Positions 25,908 to 34,895 of a stretch of 64,000 nucleotides of DNA are shown here, piece after piece (within the stretch, counting starts at the first letter, position 1; the number at the start of each line of letters is the position of its first letter). Under the pieces are notes generated by a model. That model was not told the DNA's origin, did no database searches, and worked only from the letters and a program-made list of their open reading frames with translations. The translations under genes were made by a program, and so were the position numbers. The DNA lies in contig CAZHLJ010000004.1 of assembly GCA_964533215.1 (NCBI GenBank), positions 192,222-256,221 of the forward strand, in the 5' to 3' direction. This stretch comes from Bact-08 sp964533215. GTDB taxonomy: Bacteria > Bacteroidota > Bacteroidia > Bacteroidales > UBA932.

Positions 25908-27752
25908 ATGGGGGTTGAGCTCAAGAGAAACAATATTCTTATCATCAGTGTAATTGTTGTTGCGTTTCTGATTGTAGCGCAGCTTTTCAACTTACAGATT
26001 CTGGATGATGAATATAAGATAACCGCCAGTAACAACGCATTTCGATACGATATCCGTTATCCTGCCAGAGGATTGATTCTGGATAGAAACGGCAAGATAC
26101 TGGTAGGAAACGAGACCGCCTACGACATAATGATTACCCCTTACGAGGTAAAAGATCTGGACACCGCTGATTTTTGCAGGATTTTCAATCTTGACATAGA
26201 TGTGGTAAGAAAAAGCCTTAAGGATTTTAGTAAAAACCGTCGTAAAATAGGATATCAGTCTCTTCCGTTTGTCAAACAGATTTCAGGGCAGCAGTATGCT
26301 ATTTTTCTTGAGAAGGCATACAAGTTTCCAGGCTTCAGCGCAATTTCCCGCACTGTAAGATCTTATCCATACAATGCCGGAGCTAATCTACTTGGTTACA
26401 TAACCGAGGTTGACACATCCTATATGCGCAAGCATCCTTCATACAAAAGAGGAGACTATGTTGGCAGGACAGGAATCGAGCAATCCTACGAAAGTGTTCT
26501 TAAAGGAGAAAAAGGTTACAACATTTTTCTGAGAGACGTTCACAACAAGGTTCAGTCAAGTTTCTCAAACGGCTCTTACGACAAGGAGGCAATTCCTGGA
26601 AAGAACATTATATCATCCATAGATGCAGAGCTACAAAGCTACGGGGAATCTCTTATGGCGAACAAGGTGGGCAGTGTCGTGGCAATAGAACCCTCCAGCG
26701 GAGAGATACTTACTCTGGTTTCCAGCCCGGGGATAGACGTGACGAAGCTTGCTTCAATAAACAAATACTATGGAGAACTTGTAAACAACCCTCTCAAGCC
26801 TATGTTCAACAGAGCAGTCATGTCCCCTTATCCTCCTGGTTCTGTCTTCAAGCTTGTGAACGGACTGGTTGCTCTTGAAGAGGGAGTGCTTGATACCACT
26901 AACCGATATCCTTGCAGCATGGGCTACCATGTGGGAAGAGGTGTCGGCTGTCACGCTCATCCTTCACCACTGGATTTCAGCCACGCTATAATGATGTCGT
27001 GCAACGCATACTTCTGCTATGCATTCCGCAATATCATGGACAACCCTGCCTATCCTAATATTGCTGCAGCATTCAATAGTTGGAAGGAAAAAGTAGAGAG
27101 CCTCGGCTTTGGAAAAAAACTTGGCTCTGATTTTCCATCGGAACAGGCCGGAGTACTACCCTCAACAAAGACATACGATAAGATTCATGGCAAGAACAGG
27201 TGGAAGTCCTTATCCATAATATCACTTTCCATTGGTCAGGGTGAGATAGGAACTACTCCCCTTCATCTTGCAAACCTGGCTGCCACAATAGCAAACAGAG
27301 GCTATTTCTATACTCCTCACATTATAAAAGGTGCGCAGGATACAGTCATAAATACAGACTTTTCAAAAAGACACTATACCAAAATTAAACCGGAAAATTT
27401 CAAAAAGGTTATTTATGGTATGTACCTGGCAGTAAACTCAGGCCCAGGTTCAGGAGGGACAGCAAGCATTGCTGCAGTTCCAGGTCTGGATATCTGCGGC
27501 AAGACAGGAACTGCGCAGAACCCTCACGGTAAAGACCATTCGGTATTCATCTGCTTTGCACCTAAAGACAACCCGAAGATTGCAGTAGCAGCCTATATAG
27601 AGAATGCAGGGTTTGGTGCAACATGGGCAGCTCCTATTGCCTCTCTCCTTGTTGAGATGTATCTGAACAGAAAGGTGGAAAGAAAGGATATTGAAGCATA
27701 TATTCTAAATGGCAATACTATAACCAATGTTACTAAAAATGTTTCCAAATGA
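25908..27752 (+). CDS. mrdA: Penicillin-binding protein 2 (elongasome transpeptidase)
   Basis: Class B monofunctional transpeptidase working with RodA, 614 residues. One N-terminal anchor (about 9-27) is followed by the dimerisation/pedestal region (YPARGLILDRNGKILVGNE, LLGYITEV, YVGRTGIEQSYE) and the transpeptidase domain with SxxK in SPYPPGSVFKLVNG, SxN as MMSCNAYF, and KTGTAQNPHG. The SCN triad (Cys between Ser and Asn) is compatible with PBP2-type enzymes. Its last four bases overlap the rodA start (ATGA). Confidence 0.96.
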   Translation: MGVELKRNNILIISVIVVAFLIVAQLFNLQILDDEYKITASNNAFRYDIRYPARGLILDRNGKILVGNETAYDIMITPYEVKDLDTADFCRIFNLDIDVVRKSLKDFSKNRRKIGYQSLPFVKQISGQQYAIFLEKAYKFPGFSAISRTVRSYPYNAGANLLGYITEVDTSYMRKHPSYKRGDYVGRTGIEQSYESVLKGEKGYNIFLRDVHNKVQSSFSNGSYDKEAIPGKNIISSIDAELQSYGESLMANKVGSVVAIEPSSGEILTLVSSPGIDVTKLASINKYYGELVNNPLKPMFNRAVMSPYPPGSVFKLVNGLVALEEGVLDTTNRYPCSMGYHVGRGVGCHAHPSPLDFSHAIMMSCNAYFCYAFRNIMDNPAYPNIAAAFNSWKEKVESLGFGKKLGSDFPSEQAGVLPSTKTYDKIHGKNRWKSLSIISLSIGQGEIGTTPLHLANLAATIANRGYFYTPHIIKGAQDTVINTDFSKRHYTKIKPENFKKVIYGMYLAVNSGPGSGGTASIAAVPGLDICGKTGTAQNPHGKDHSVFICFAPKDNPKIAVAAYIENAGFGATWAAPIASLLVEMYLNRKVERKDIEAYILNGNTITNVTKNVSK

Positions 27753-29176
27753 CAGCAGGGATTAAATACAAGAAGCTGGACTGGCCTTTGATAACATGTT
27801 ACCTTATTCTGATAATCGTAGGATGGGTGAATGTCTTCTCTTCTGTCTATGACCCTGAGCACGGTCAGATGTTTGACATGTCTCAGCGATACGGGATGCA
27901 GTTCATCTGGATTCTGACATCACTCGGGTTAGCGTCCCTGATAATTTTTGCCATAAGCCCGAAAGTGTATGACGTAACAGCCTGGATGTTATATGCAGCA
28001 AGTATATTCATGCTCGTTTTGGTAATTTTTGCCGGAGTTGAGGTAAACGGGTCAAAATCATGGTTCATGCTTGGGCCTGTGCGCTTCCAACCCGCAGAAT
28101 TCTCAAAGATTGCTACGGCTCTTGCTCTATCGGCTCTTATGAGTTCCTACAACTTTAAGTTCAAATCTCTGCCGAGTCTATGCAAGATAGGCCTTACTAT
28201 TATAATCCCTATGGCATTGATAGTTCTTGAAAAGGAGACAGGATCTGCATTGGTCTATGGCGCATTTATAATAATGCTTTACCGAGAAGGGCTGAGCGGC
28301 TGGTACCTTGTGTTCGGTGTTCTGGCAATAATACTTTTCCTGATAACTCTCTCATTCTCTCCCTTCGTGGCGATAATATGCCTGTTTGGAATAATTGTAG
28401 TTGCAAGGGGGCTCTTTACTCATACGATTTTTGCTCACTCTATCTTTCTCCTGTTTTACCTGCCGATACTGATATTTTCAAGAAAGCTTGGGGAGCTTGG
28501 CATTTTCAGTGGGGTTTTCCAATTGGCAGATACAATATGGCTCATTATTTTCATTATTCCACCCTTCATATATCATTTGATAGCCACTTTCAAGCAAAAA
28601 ACGTCTCATCTTTGGTACACTCTGATATGTTTCATAGTCTCCCTCGCATTGATTTTCTCTGTTGACTTCATTTTTGACAAAGTCCTCCAGGATCACCAAA
28701 GAGCTAGAATTGAAAATCTGCTGGGAATAAACGTTGATCTAAGGGGCGCCGGCTACAATGTCTATCAATCCAAGATAGCTATCGGTTCCGGAGGATTGTG
28801 GGGCAAAGGGTTTCTTGAGGGAACACAGACAAAATTCAACTTCGTTCCGGAACAGAGTACTGACTTCATTTTCTGCACAGTAGGTGAAGAGTGGGGGTTT
28901 ATCGGATGCCTGTTTGTCATTTTCATATACTGCTATATGATTATCCGGATAATCAATCTCTCCGAGAAGCAGAAAGACAATTTCGCACGATTATATGGAT
29001 ACTGTCTGGCATCCGTAATATTCCTTCATTTCTTCATTAACATAGGAATGACAATCGGGCTTGTACCTGTAATAGGAATCCCCCTGCCCTTTGTGAGCTA
29101 CGGGGGATCTTCTCTATGGAGCTTTACTGTTTTTCTTTTTATATTTATCCGATTGGATCTGGAACGTTGGAAGTAG
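27749..29176 (+). CDS. rodA: Peptidoglycan glycosyltransferase RodA
   Basis: SEDS-family polymerase of the elongasome, 475 residues with about ten membrane segments. Typical motifs are NGSKSWFMLGPVRFQPAEFSKIA, KETGSALVYGAFI, the long extracytoplasmic loop with QSKIAIGSGGLWGKGFLEGTQTKFNFVPEQSTDFIF, and PLPFVSYGGSSLW (each quoted in part by position near 85, 160, 345 and 450). The central stretch (about 205-320) is longer than in many RodA proteins because of extra membrane segments. The ATGA overlap with mrdA indicates coupling. The 3' end overlaps the biotin-carrier gene on the other strand by 32 bp. Confidence 0.95.
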   Translation: MTAGIKYKKLDWPLITCYLILIIVGWVNVFSSVYDPEHGQMFDMSQRYGMQFIWILTSLGLASLIIFAISPKVYDVTAWMLYAASIFMLVLVIFAGVEVNGSKSWFMLGPVRFQPAEFSKIATALALSALMSSYNFKFKSLPSLCKIGLTIIIPMALIVLEKETGSALVYGAFIIMLYREGLSGWYLVFGVLAIILFLITLSFSPFVAIICLFGIIVVARGLFTHTIFAHSIFLLFYLPILIFSRKLGELGIFSGVFQLADTIWLIIFIIPPFIYHLIATFKQKTSHLWYTLICFIVSLALIFSVDFIFDKVLQDHQRARIENLLGINVDLRGAGYNVYQSKIAIGSGGLWGKGFLEGTQTKFNFVPEQSTDFIFCTVGEEWGFIGCLFVIFIYCYMIIRIINLSEKQKDNFARLYGYCLASVIFLHFFINIGMTIGLVPVIGIPLPFVSYGGSSLWSFTVFLFIFIRLDLERWK

Positions 29177-29522
29177 TATCTTCACATTCGGTAAAAGGAT
29201 TATCCGATTTGATGTAAATCATCAGAGTTCCTTTTGCAAGTTTTTCTCCTTCACTAACCAAGATCTTTTCTATTGTACCGGCAAATGGGGCTCTAATGAT
29301 ATTTTTCATCTTCATTGCCTCATACACCATGATCTGCTGACCGTTAGCCACATGATCCGAAACTTTTACCAAAATTTCAGATACCGTTCCGGGGATTATT
29401 GAAAATATCTCCTGAGGGTCTGGCTTTTGCCAGCTCTTACGATTCCGGACCTTCTTGGTGAGAGTTGTCTCATATTTGGCAGCATCGGGAAAGATCTGTA
29501 AAAATTCAATATTTTTCATCAA
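29145..29522 (-). CDS. Biotin carboxyl carrier protein of an acyl-CoA carboxylase/decarboxylase
   Basis: A 125-residue biotinyl carrier. The biotinylation motif EAMKMKNII is present, flanked by the two hairpins of a biotinyl domain (PGTVSEILVKVSDHVANGQQIMVY and the half after the motif, APFAGTIEKILVSEGEKLAKGTLMIYI). The N-terminal about 45 residues are a linker. It follows the carboxyltransferase gene by 15 bp. The usual companions of a Bacteroidota methylmalonyl-CoA decarboxylase (membrane beta subunit, small gamma subunit, epimerase) and a biotin carboxylase are all absent nearby. Confidence 0.92.
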   Translation of the reverse strand: MMKNIEFLQIFPDAAKYETTLTKKVRNRKSWQKPDPQEIFSIIPGTVSEILVKVSDHVANGQQIMVYEAMKMKNIIRAPFAGTIEKILVSEGEKLAKGTLMIYIKSDNPFTECEDTTSNVPDPIG

Positions 29523-29537
29523 TTATTGTTTTAACTG

Positions 29538-31085
29538 TTAAAATGGTGGAAGGCCATGCTTCTTGTTAGGACGCTTGACTGTTTTGTTTTCAGATACTTC
29601 AAAGGCGTGTATCAGATACCTTCTTGTATCTGCAGGATGTATTACAGAGTCGATGTATCCTTTTGCTGCTGCAACATACGGATTTGCGAACTTTTGTTTG
29701 TACTCCTCTACCTTTGCCTTTCTCATAGCTTCAGAATCTGCTGCCTCGACAATTTCCTTACGGAAGATAATATTGGCAGCTCCCTCAGGACCCATAACGG
29801 CAATCTCGGCAAGAGGCCATGCAAAAACAAAGTCTGCCCTCAAATGACGGGAATTCATTGCAATATAACCTCCGCCATATGCTTTTCTTAGAATAACTGT
29901 TACTTTTGGAACAGTTGCCTCGCTGTAAGCATATAATAATTTTGCACCATGTCTTATCACACCTGCGTGCTCCTGATCCACACCTGGAAGATACCCTGGC
30001 ATGTCTTCAAGAGTGACGATAGGAATATTGAAAGCATCACAATAACGGATAAACCTTGCAGCCTTGTCAGAAGAGTCGCAGTCCAGCACGCCGGCCAGTA
30101 CCAAAGGCTGATTGGCTACGAAGCCAACGCTACGTCCATCTATTCTTCCAAATCCAACTACGATGTTTGCTGCCCATAACTCATGAACCTCAAAAAACAG
30201 AGAGTCATCAGTAATAGCTTTGATAACATCTCTAACATCATAAGGTTTGGATGGGTCATCCGGAACTATTGCATCAATCTTGTACTTCTTTGAAGGAGCC
30301 GCTGCCTTGGTTTTTAGATTTTTGCACTCATTGTGTGCGGGGATATAATCCAAGAGTGTCTTTATCTGCTCAAAGCATTCAGCTTCATTGTTTGCAAAGA
30401 AATGTGCGTTACCTGTCGTTTCGCTGTGTACTCTTGCACCTCCGAGAGACTCCATATCTATCTCCTCACCCAGAACAGATTTAATAACCTCAGGTCCGGT
30501 GATGAACATTTTGGAAATCTTGTCAACAACAAAAACGAAGTCTGTCAATGCCGGTGAATAAACAGCTCCACCTGCACATGGACCTAAAATTACTGACAAC
30601 TGTGGAATTACACCACTAGCCATCGTGTTTCTGAAGAAAATCTCTCCATAACCTGCAAGTGAATTCACACCCTCCTGGATACGTGCTCCTCCTGAATCAT
30701 TGATACCTATCAAAGGTATCCTCATCTTAAGAGCATAATCCATTATTTTGGTTATTTTCCTTGCATGCATGGAACCTAAGGAACCACCGGCTACAGTAAA
30801 GTCTTGAGCATATATTGCTACTGGTTTTCCTTTAATTGTGCCTGTACCTATGACAACTCCGTCTCCTGCGAGATCTTTACCCTCCATTCCGAATTCACGA
30901 GCGTCATGTTCAATGAAAAGGTCGTATTCATAAAAAGAGCCCTCATCCAATAGCTGGCTGATTCTCTCTCTTGCCGGAAGTTTTCCCATAGCAATCTGTT
31001 TAGCAATTGCTGTTGCACCACCTCCTTGTTCTGCTTTAGCAGTCCTTTCCTGTAGTTCAGAAATCTTTCTACTTAGTAAACTCAT
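29538..31085 (-). CDS. Acyl-CoA carboxyltransferase subunit (methylmalonyl-CoA decarboxylase alpha / propionyl-CoA carboxylase beta type)
   Basis: Carboxyltransferase of 515 residues that moves CO2 between biotin and an acyl-CoA, probably methylmalonyl/propionyl-CoA. Both halves of the fold are visible: IGINDSGGARIQEGVNSLAGYGEIF and GPCAGGAVYSPALTDF in the N-half, then LEDMPGYLPGVDQEH, RKAYGGGYIAMNSR and MGPEGAANIIF in the C-half. In this phylum such subunits serve either propionate formation via sodium-pumping methylmalonyl-CoA decarboxylase or a propionyl-CoA carboxylase. With only the carrier gene beside it, the choice cannot be made here. A possible -7 box (TACCTTCG, 31115-31108) lies 22 bp upstream. 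Confidence 0.93.
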   Translation of the reverse strand: MSLLSRKISELQERTAKAEQGGGATAIAKQIAMGKLPARERISQLLDEGSFYEYDLFIEHDAREFGMEGKDLAGDGVVIGTGTIKGKPVAIYAQDFTVAGGSLGSMHARKITKIMDYALKMRIPLIGINDSGGARIQEGVNSLAGYGEIFFRNTMASGVIPQLSVILGPCAGGAVYSPALTDFVFVVDKISKMFITGPEVIKSVLGEEIDMESLGGARVHSETTGNAHFFANNEAECFEQIKTLLDYIPAHNECKNLKTKAAAPSKKYKIDAIVPDDPSKPYDVRDVIKAITDDSLFFEVHELWAANIVVGFGRIDGRSVGFVANQPLVLAGVLDCDSSDKAARFIRYCDAFNIPIVTLEDMPGYLPGVDQEHAGVIRHGAKLLYAYSEATVPKVTVILRKAYGGGYIAMNSRHLRADFVFAWPLAEIAVMGPEGAANIIFRKEIVEAADSEAMRKAKVEEYKQKFANPYVAAAKGYIDSVIHPADTRRYLIHAFEVSENKTVKRPNKKHGLPPF

Positions 31086-31107
31086 TCTATTTTTTGTTTT
31101 AGTGTCA

Positions 31108-31115
31108 CGAAGGTA
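31108..31115 (-). promoter_or_regulatory. Possible -7 element of the carboxyltransferase operon
   Basis: TACCTTCG on the minus strand is a one-base variant (TTCG for TTTG) of the -7 consensus, 22 bp upstream of the start. The same variant occurs upstream of the methyltransferase-lgt operon at 62652-62645. Confidence 0.35.
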
Positions 31116-31153
31116 TGAAAATTATTTAATACACAAATTTTCGAATAATTCAC

Positions 31154-31161
31154 TACATTTG
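31154..31161 (+). promoter_or_regulatory. -7 promoter element of gcvP
   Basis: TACATTTG matches TAnnTTTG, 41 bp upstream of the gcvP ATG. I see no glycine-riboswitch-like structure; the leader is too short to hold one. Confidence 0.55.
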
Positions 31162-31202
31162 TTGTTTCAAATTAACGCATAAATCTAATAAATACATACA
31201 AT

Positions 31203-34031
31203 ATGTCACTTTCATTTGCCGATCGCCACAATGGCCCACGCGAACACGAAATCAAAGAGATGCTCAATTTCATTGGTGCACAAAATCTTGATGAGCTAAC
31301 AAAACAGACTGTTCCTTCCGACATAATGTTAGAGAAGCCCCTTGCTCTCGACAATGCAATAAGTGAATCGGAATACCTTACCAAATTAAAGGCCATTGCC
31401 TCTAAGAATAAAAGCTTACGCTCACTTATAGGACAAGGTTTCTACGGTACTGCAACCCTTTCAGTTGTAGTAAGAAATATTTTTGAAAACCCAAGTTGGT
31501 ATACCTCATACACTCCATATCAGGCCGAGATTTCCCAAGGCCGTCTTGAGGCGCTGCTCAATTTCCAGACAATGGTCTCCAGCCTTACAGGATTCAAGAT
31601 GTCAAACTGCTCTATGCTTGATGACGCAACTGCTGCCGGTGAGGCAATGAGAATGATGTACGAGTTACGTTCAAGGGAGGCTGTCAAAGCTGGAAGAAAC
31701 AAGGTTTTTGTAGATTCAAATATTTTCCCTCAGGTGCTTTCTGTTATTGAAACAAGAGCAGCTGCTCTTGGCATAGAAGTCGTGGTTGGAAACTTCCAGG
31801 CGTATAAGTTCGACCCTAAATGCTATGGCGCTATTGTACAATATCCAGCCGCTAACGGTGAAGTCCGTGATTACGCCTCATTCTGCGAGGATGCTCATTC
31901 CAATGGTGCTCTGGTTACAGCTGTCACAGACCTACTGGCACTTGCCTTGCTTAAAGAGCCGGCATCATGGGGAGCTGACATAGCTGTAGGCTCTTCTCAA
32001 AGATTTGGTCTTCCTATGGGATTTGGCGGTCCTGCTTCAGGATTCATGGCAACAAGAGACGAATACAAAAGGCAGATGCCGGGCAGGATTATCGGAGTTT
32101 CCGTAGACAGGTTAGGCAAACCGGCACTGCGTATGGCTCTCCAGACACGTGAACAGCATATCAAGAGAGAGAAGGCAACTTCAAATATCTGTACCTCTAC
32201 GGCCCTTATGGCAACAATGAGCGGTATGTTTGCAGTTTATCACGGTCCGGAAGGAGTAAGGTCAATTGCCGAAAATGCATCGTCATTCGCACATACTGTT
32301 GCTGATGAGCTAAGAAAGGTTGGGCTTAAGTTAAGCACGGAAAACTTCTTCGACACAATCGAGATTGTGGGAATAGACTCAAATGCTGTTAAAATCCAGG
32401 CTCTGGAGAAAGGGCTTAATTTCTACTATCCTAACAGCTCAACAGTACGCATAAGTTTCGACGAACTTTCAAACTGCTATGAAGCAACTACTATTCTTGA
32501 AATTTTTGGTCGTAAAATGCAGAGTTGTACAGGAAAAGTTCCGGAAAATTTCTTCATGAAACGCACCTCGCCTATCCTTACTGAGGAGGTATTCAACAAA
32601 TACCACTCAGAAACAGAGATGATGAGATACATTAAGAAACTGGAGAGAAGGGATATCTCTCTTACACACTCAATGACTCCGCTAGGATCATGCACAATGA
32701 AGCTTAATGCTGCTGTTGAAATGCTTCCTTTAAGCTGGAGCGAATTTGCAAATATACATCCTTTTGCTCCTGTAGATCAGGTTGGCGGATATCTTCAGTT
32801 GATAAAAGAGGTGGAACAGGATCTGGCAACAATTACTGGTTTCCACGCCTGCTCGCTTCAACCAAATTCCGGAGCTGCCGGAGAGTACGCCGGACTTATG
32901 ACCATCAGGGCATACCATATTGCAAAAGGAAACACTCAAAGAAACATATCAATCATACCTACATCTGCACACGGCACAAACCCTGCCTCAGCAGCTATGG
33001 CCGGAATGGAGATAGTTCTAGTCTCTTGTGACGAAAAAGGCAACATCAATGTGGACGAGCTTCGCGAGAAAGCCCAGGCTAACAAGGAGAGGCTCTCCTG
33101 CCTTATGATTACATACCCTTCCACTCATGGTGTGTTCGAGTCTAAAATAAGAGAGATCGTAAACATTATCCACGAAAATGGTGGACTAGTATATATGGAC
33201 GGTGCAAATATGAATGCACAGGTAGGCATCACCAATCCTGGCTTCATCGGTGCAGACATCTGTCACTTGAATCTTCACAAGACATTTGCAATGCCTCATG
33301 GAGGCGGTGGTCCAGGTGTAGGTCCTATCTGTGCTACAAAAGAGCTTGCTCCATATATGCCTGGTCATCCTATGCTGAACACCAATTCTTCAAAGGGAGT
33401 CAAAGCTGTCAGCTCAGCTCCTTACGGAAGTCCTTTATTGTTACCTGTAACACACGCATATATAAAGCTTCTAGGCTATGAAGGTCTTAGAAAAGCTACA
33501 CAGATTGCAATCCTGAATGCCAACTATATGTCGGCAAAACTGGCATCAGCTGGCTTTGAAACTTTGTACACTGGTGAGAATGCAAGAGTTGCCCACGAAT
33601 GTATAATTGACGTAAGACATTATACCAAAGAGTACGGTGTAGATGCCGGAGATATAGCAAAACGCCTTATGGATTTCGGATTCCATGCTCCTACCCTCTC
33701 TTTTCCTGTTCACGAAACTCTAATGATTGAACCAACCGAGAGTGAGTCTAAAGCTGAGATGGACCGCTTTATTGAGTCTCTAGAAACAATTAAGAGAGAG
33801 TGTGAAGATATACGTGACGGTAAACTTGACAAAGAAGACAACCCTCTTAAAAATTCACCTCACACAGCCTTAGAAGTCACAGCTTCAGAATGGAATCACA
33901 AATACAGCCGTGAACAGGCATCTTATCCTCTTGAATGGATAAAAGAGAACAAGTTCTGGCCGCAGGTTGCAAGAGTCGACAATGGCTTCGGAGACAGGAA
34001 TCTTGTATGTACATGCGAAGGATGGCTCTAA
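31203..34031 (+). CDS. gcvP: Glycine dehydrogenase (decarboxylating), P protein
   Basis: PLP subunit of the glycine cleavage system, which decarboxylates glycine and loads the aminomethyl group onto lipoylated H protein. At 942 residues it is the single-chain form (both halves fused). The N-half begins FADRHNGPREHEIKEML and has GQGFYGT and YTPYQAEISQGRLEALLNFQ. The PLP lysine of the C-half is in HLNLHKTFAMPHGGGGPGVG, and GSCTMKLNAA and HGTNPASAAM are present. It is monocistronic apart from a possible link to the small secreted-protein gene 32 bp downstream. The gcvT and gcvH partners are not in the window. Confidence 0.97.
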   Translation: MSLSFADRHNGPREHEIKEMLNFIGAQNLDELTKQTVPSDIMLEKPLALDNAISESEYLTKLKAIASKNKSLRSLIGQGFYGTATLSVVVRNIFENPSWYTSYTPYQAEISQGRLEALLNFQTMVSSLTGFKMSNCSMLDDATAAGEAMRMMYELRSREAVKAGRNKVFVDSNIFPQVLSVIETRAAALGIEVVVGNFQAYKFDPKCYGAIVQYPAANGEVRDYASFCEDAHSNGALVTAVTDLLALALLKEPASWGADIAVGSSQRFGLPMGFGGPASGFMATRDEYKRQMPGRIIGVSVDRLGKPALRMALQTREQHIKREKATSNICTSTALMATMSGMFAVYHGPEGVRSIAENASSFAHTVADELRKVGLKLSTENFFDTIEIVGIDSNAVKIQALEKGLNFYYPNSSTVRISFDELSNCYEATTILEIFGRKMQSCTGKVPENFFMKRTSPILTEEVFNKYHSETEMMRYIKKLERRDISLTHSMTPLGSCTMKLNAAVEMLPLSWSEFANIHPFAPVDQVGGYLQLIKEVEQDLATITGFHACSLQPNSGAAGEYAGLMTIRAYHIAKGNTQRNISIIPTSAHGTNPASAAMAGMEIVLVSCDEKGNINVDELREKAQANKERLSCLMITYPSTHGVFESKIREIVNIIHENGGLVYMDGANMNAQVGITNPGFIGADICHLNLHKTFAMPHGGGGPGVGPICATKELAPYMPGHPMLNTNSSKGVKAVSSAPYGSPLLLPVTHAYIKLLGYEGLRKATQIAILNANYMSAKLASAGFETLYTGENARVAHECIIDVRHYTKEYGVDAGDIAKRLMDFGFHAPTLSFPVHETLMIEPTESESKAEMDRFIESLETIKRECEDIRDGKLDKEDNPLKNSPHTALEVTASEWNHKYSREQASYPLEWIKENKFWPQVARVDNGFGDRNLVCTCEGWL

Positions 34032-34063
34032 AACAATTGTTATAACCCAATTATAAAATTAAA

Positions 34064-34798
34064 ATGAAAAAATTATTGATGTTTTCTTGCATGCTTTTAT
34101 TGGTACTAGGTGCCAATAGCAGTGCATTTGCTCAGACAAAAGAGCAAGAGGCCGAGATCTCTTCGGACGTTCCTGAACTGAGCGCTTTCCACACAATCAT
34201 CTATCCTATGTGGCACAAGGCATATCCTGCAAAAGATGTAGAAATGCTTAAGGGCTTTATTCCTCAGATTAAAGCTAACATGGAAAAGATGAACAGCGCA
34301 AAGCTTCCTGGTATCCTGAGAGATAAAGAGGCTCAATGGAAGGAACAACTTGTAAAATTCAATGCTGTTGCTGAATCTTACTACAAAGCATGTTCAGACA
34401 ATGACACTGAGGCTATCCTTAAAGCTGCTGAAAATTTCCACAGAGCTTACGAAGGAATGAACAGAGTTGTTAAGCCATTCGTTAAAGAGATGGATGCATA
34501 TCACCAGACTCTTTATGTGATTTATCATAAACTATACCCGGAAAAGAATTACAAGGCAATTGCTGAAGGAATGGACAAATTCATTGCTGAGGCTGATGCT
34601 CTTACCAAGACTGATCCTGTAAGACTGGAAAAAAGATTAAAAGAAAACGTTGCTAAGTATAACACTGTAGCAAAAGAACTTTATGACAACACCGTAGCTT
34701 TGAAGGCTGCCCTAGGCCAGAAAAATGCTAAGGATAAAGATGCTGCCATTGAAAAAATGCACTCTTCCTACAAAAAACTGGAAGCCGTATTCAATTAA
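34064..34798 (+). CDS. Secreted helical protein with duplicated His-rich unit, unknown function
   Basis: A 244-residue exported protein (signal peptide ends in SSAFAQ, about residue 24) that I cannot assign to a named family. It consists of two copies of an about 100-residue helical unit. Each copy opens with the motif H-x3-Y-x3-HK-x-YP: HTIIYPMWHKAYP (H43, H51) and HQTLYVIYHKLYP (H147, H155). Each continues with KFNAVA/KYNTVA and ends with a further His (FHRAY H126, MHSSY H233). The period is 100-107 residues. Six regularly placed His plus Tyr suggest a periplasmic metal- or heme-binding helix bundle; this is inference. It lies 32 bp after gcvP and ends in a strong terminator. Confidence 0.8.
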   Translation: MKKLLMFSCMLLLVLGANSSAFAQTKEQEAEISSDVPELSAFHTIIYPMWHKAYPAKDVEMLKGFIPQIKANMEKMNSAKLPGILRDKEAQWKEQLVKFNAVAESYYKACSDNDTEAILKAAENFHRAYEGMNRVVKPFVKEMDAYHQTLYVIYHKLYPEKNYKAIAEGMDKFIAEADALTKTDPVRLEKRLKENVAKYNTVAKELYDNTVALKAALGQKNAKDKDAAIEKMHSSYKKLEAVFN

Positions 34799-34818
34799 TC
34801 ATCATTAAGTAACCTCTA

Positions 34819-34857
34819 AAGCCTGACAATTGTTCATCAATCTGTCAGGCTTTTTTC
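34819..34857 (+). terminator. Rho-independent terminator after the His-repeat protein
   Basis: AAGCCTGACA (34819-34828) and TGTCAGGCTT (34843-34852) form a 10-bp perfect stem with a 14-nt loop, followed by a T run. It separates the gcvP region from the regulator gene downstream. Confidence 0.85.
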
Positions 34858-34881
34858 ATTTCCATACATATGAGTTTTTAC

Positions 34882-34889
34882 TACCTTTG
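34882..34889 (+). promoter_or_regulatory. -7 promoter element of the TPR-AraC regulator
   Basis: TACCTTTG matches TAnnTTTG and lies between the upstream terminator and the GTG start at 34896. The start codon is only 6 bp past the box, about where transcription should begin. Confidence 0.55.
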
Positions 34890-34895
34890 TTTAAC

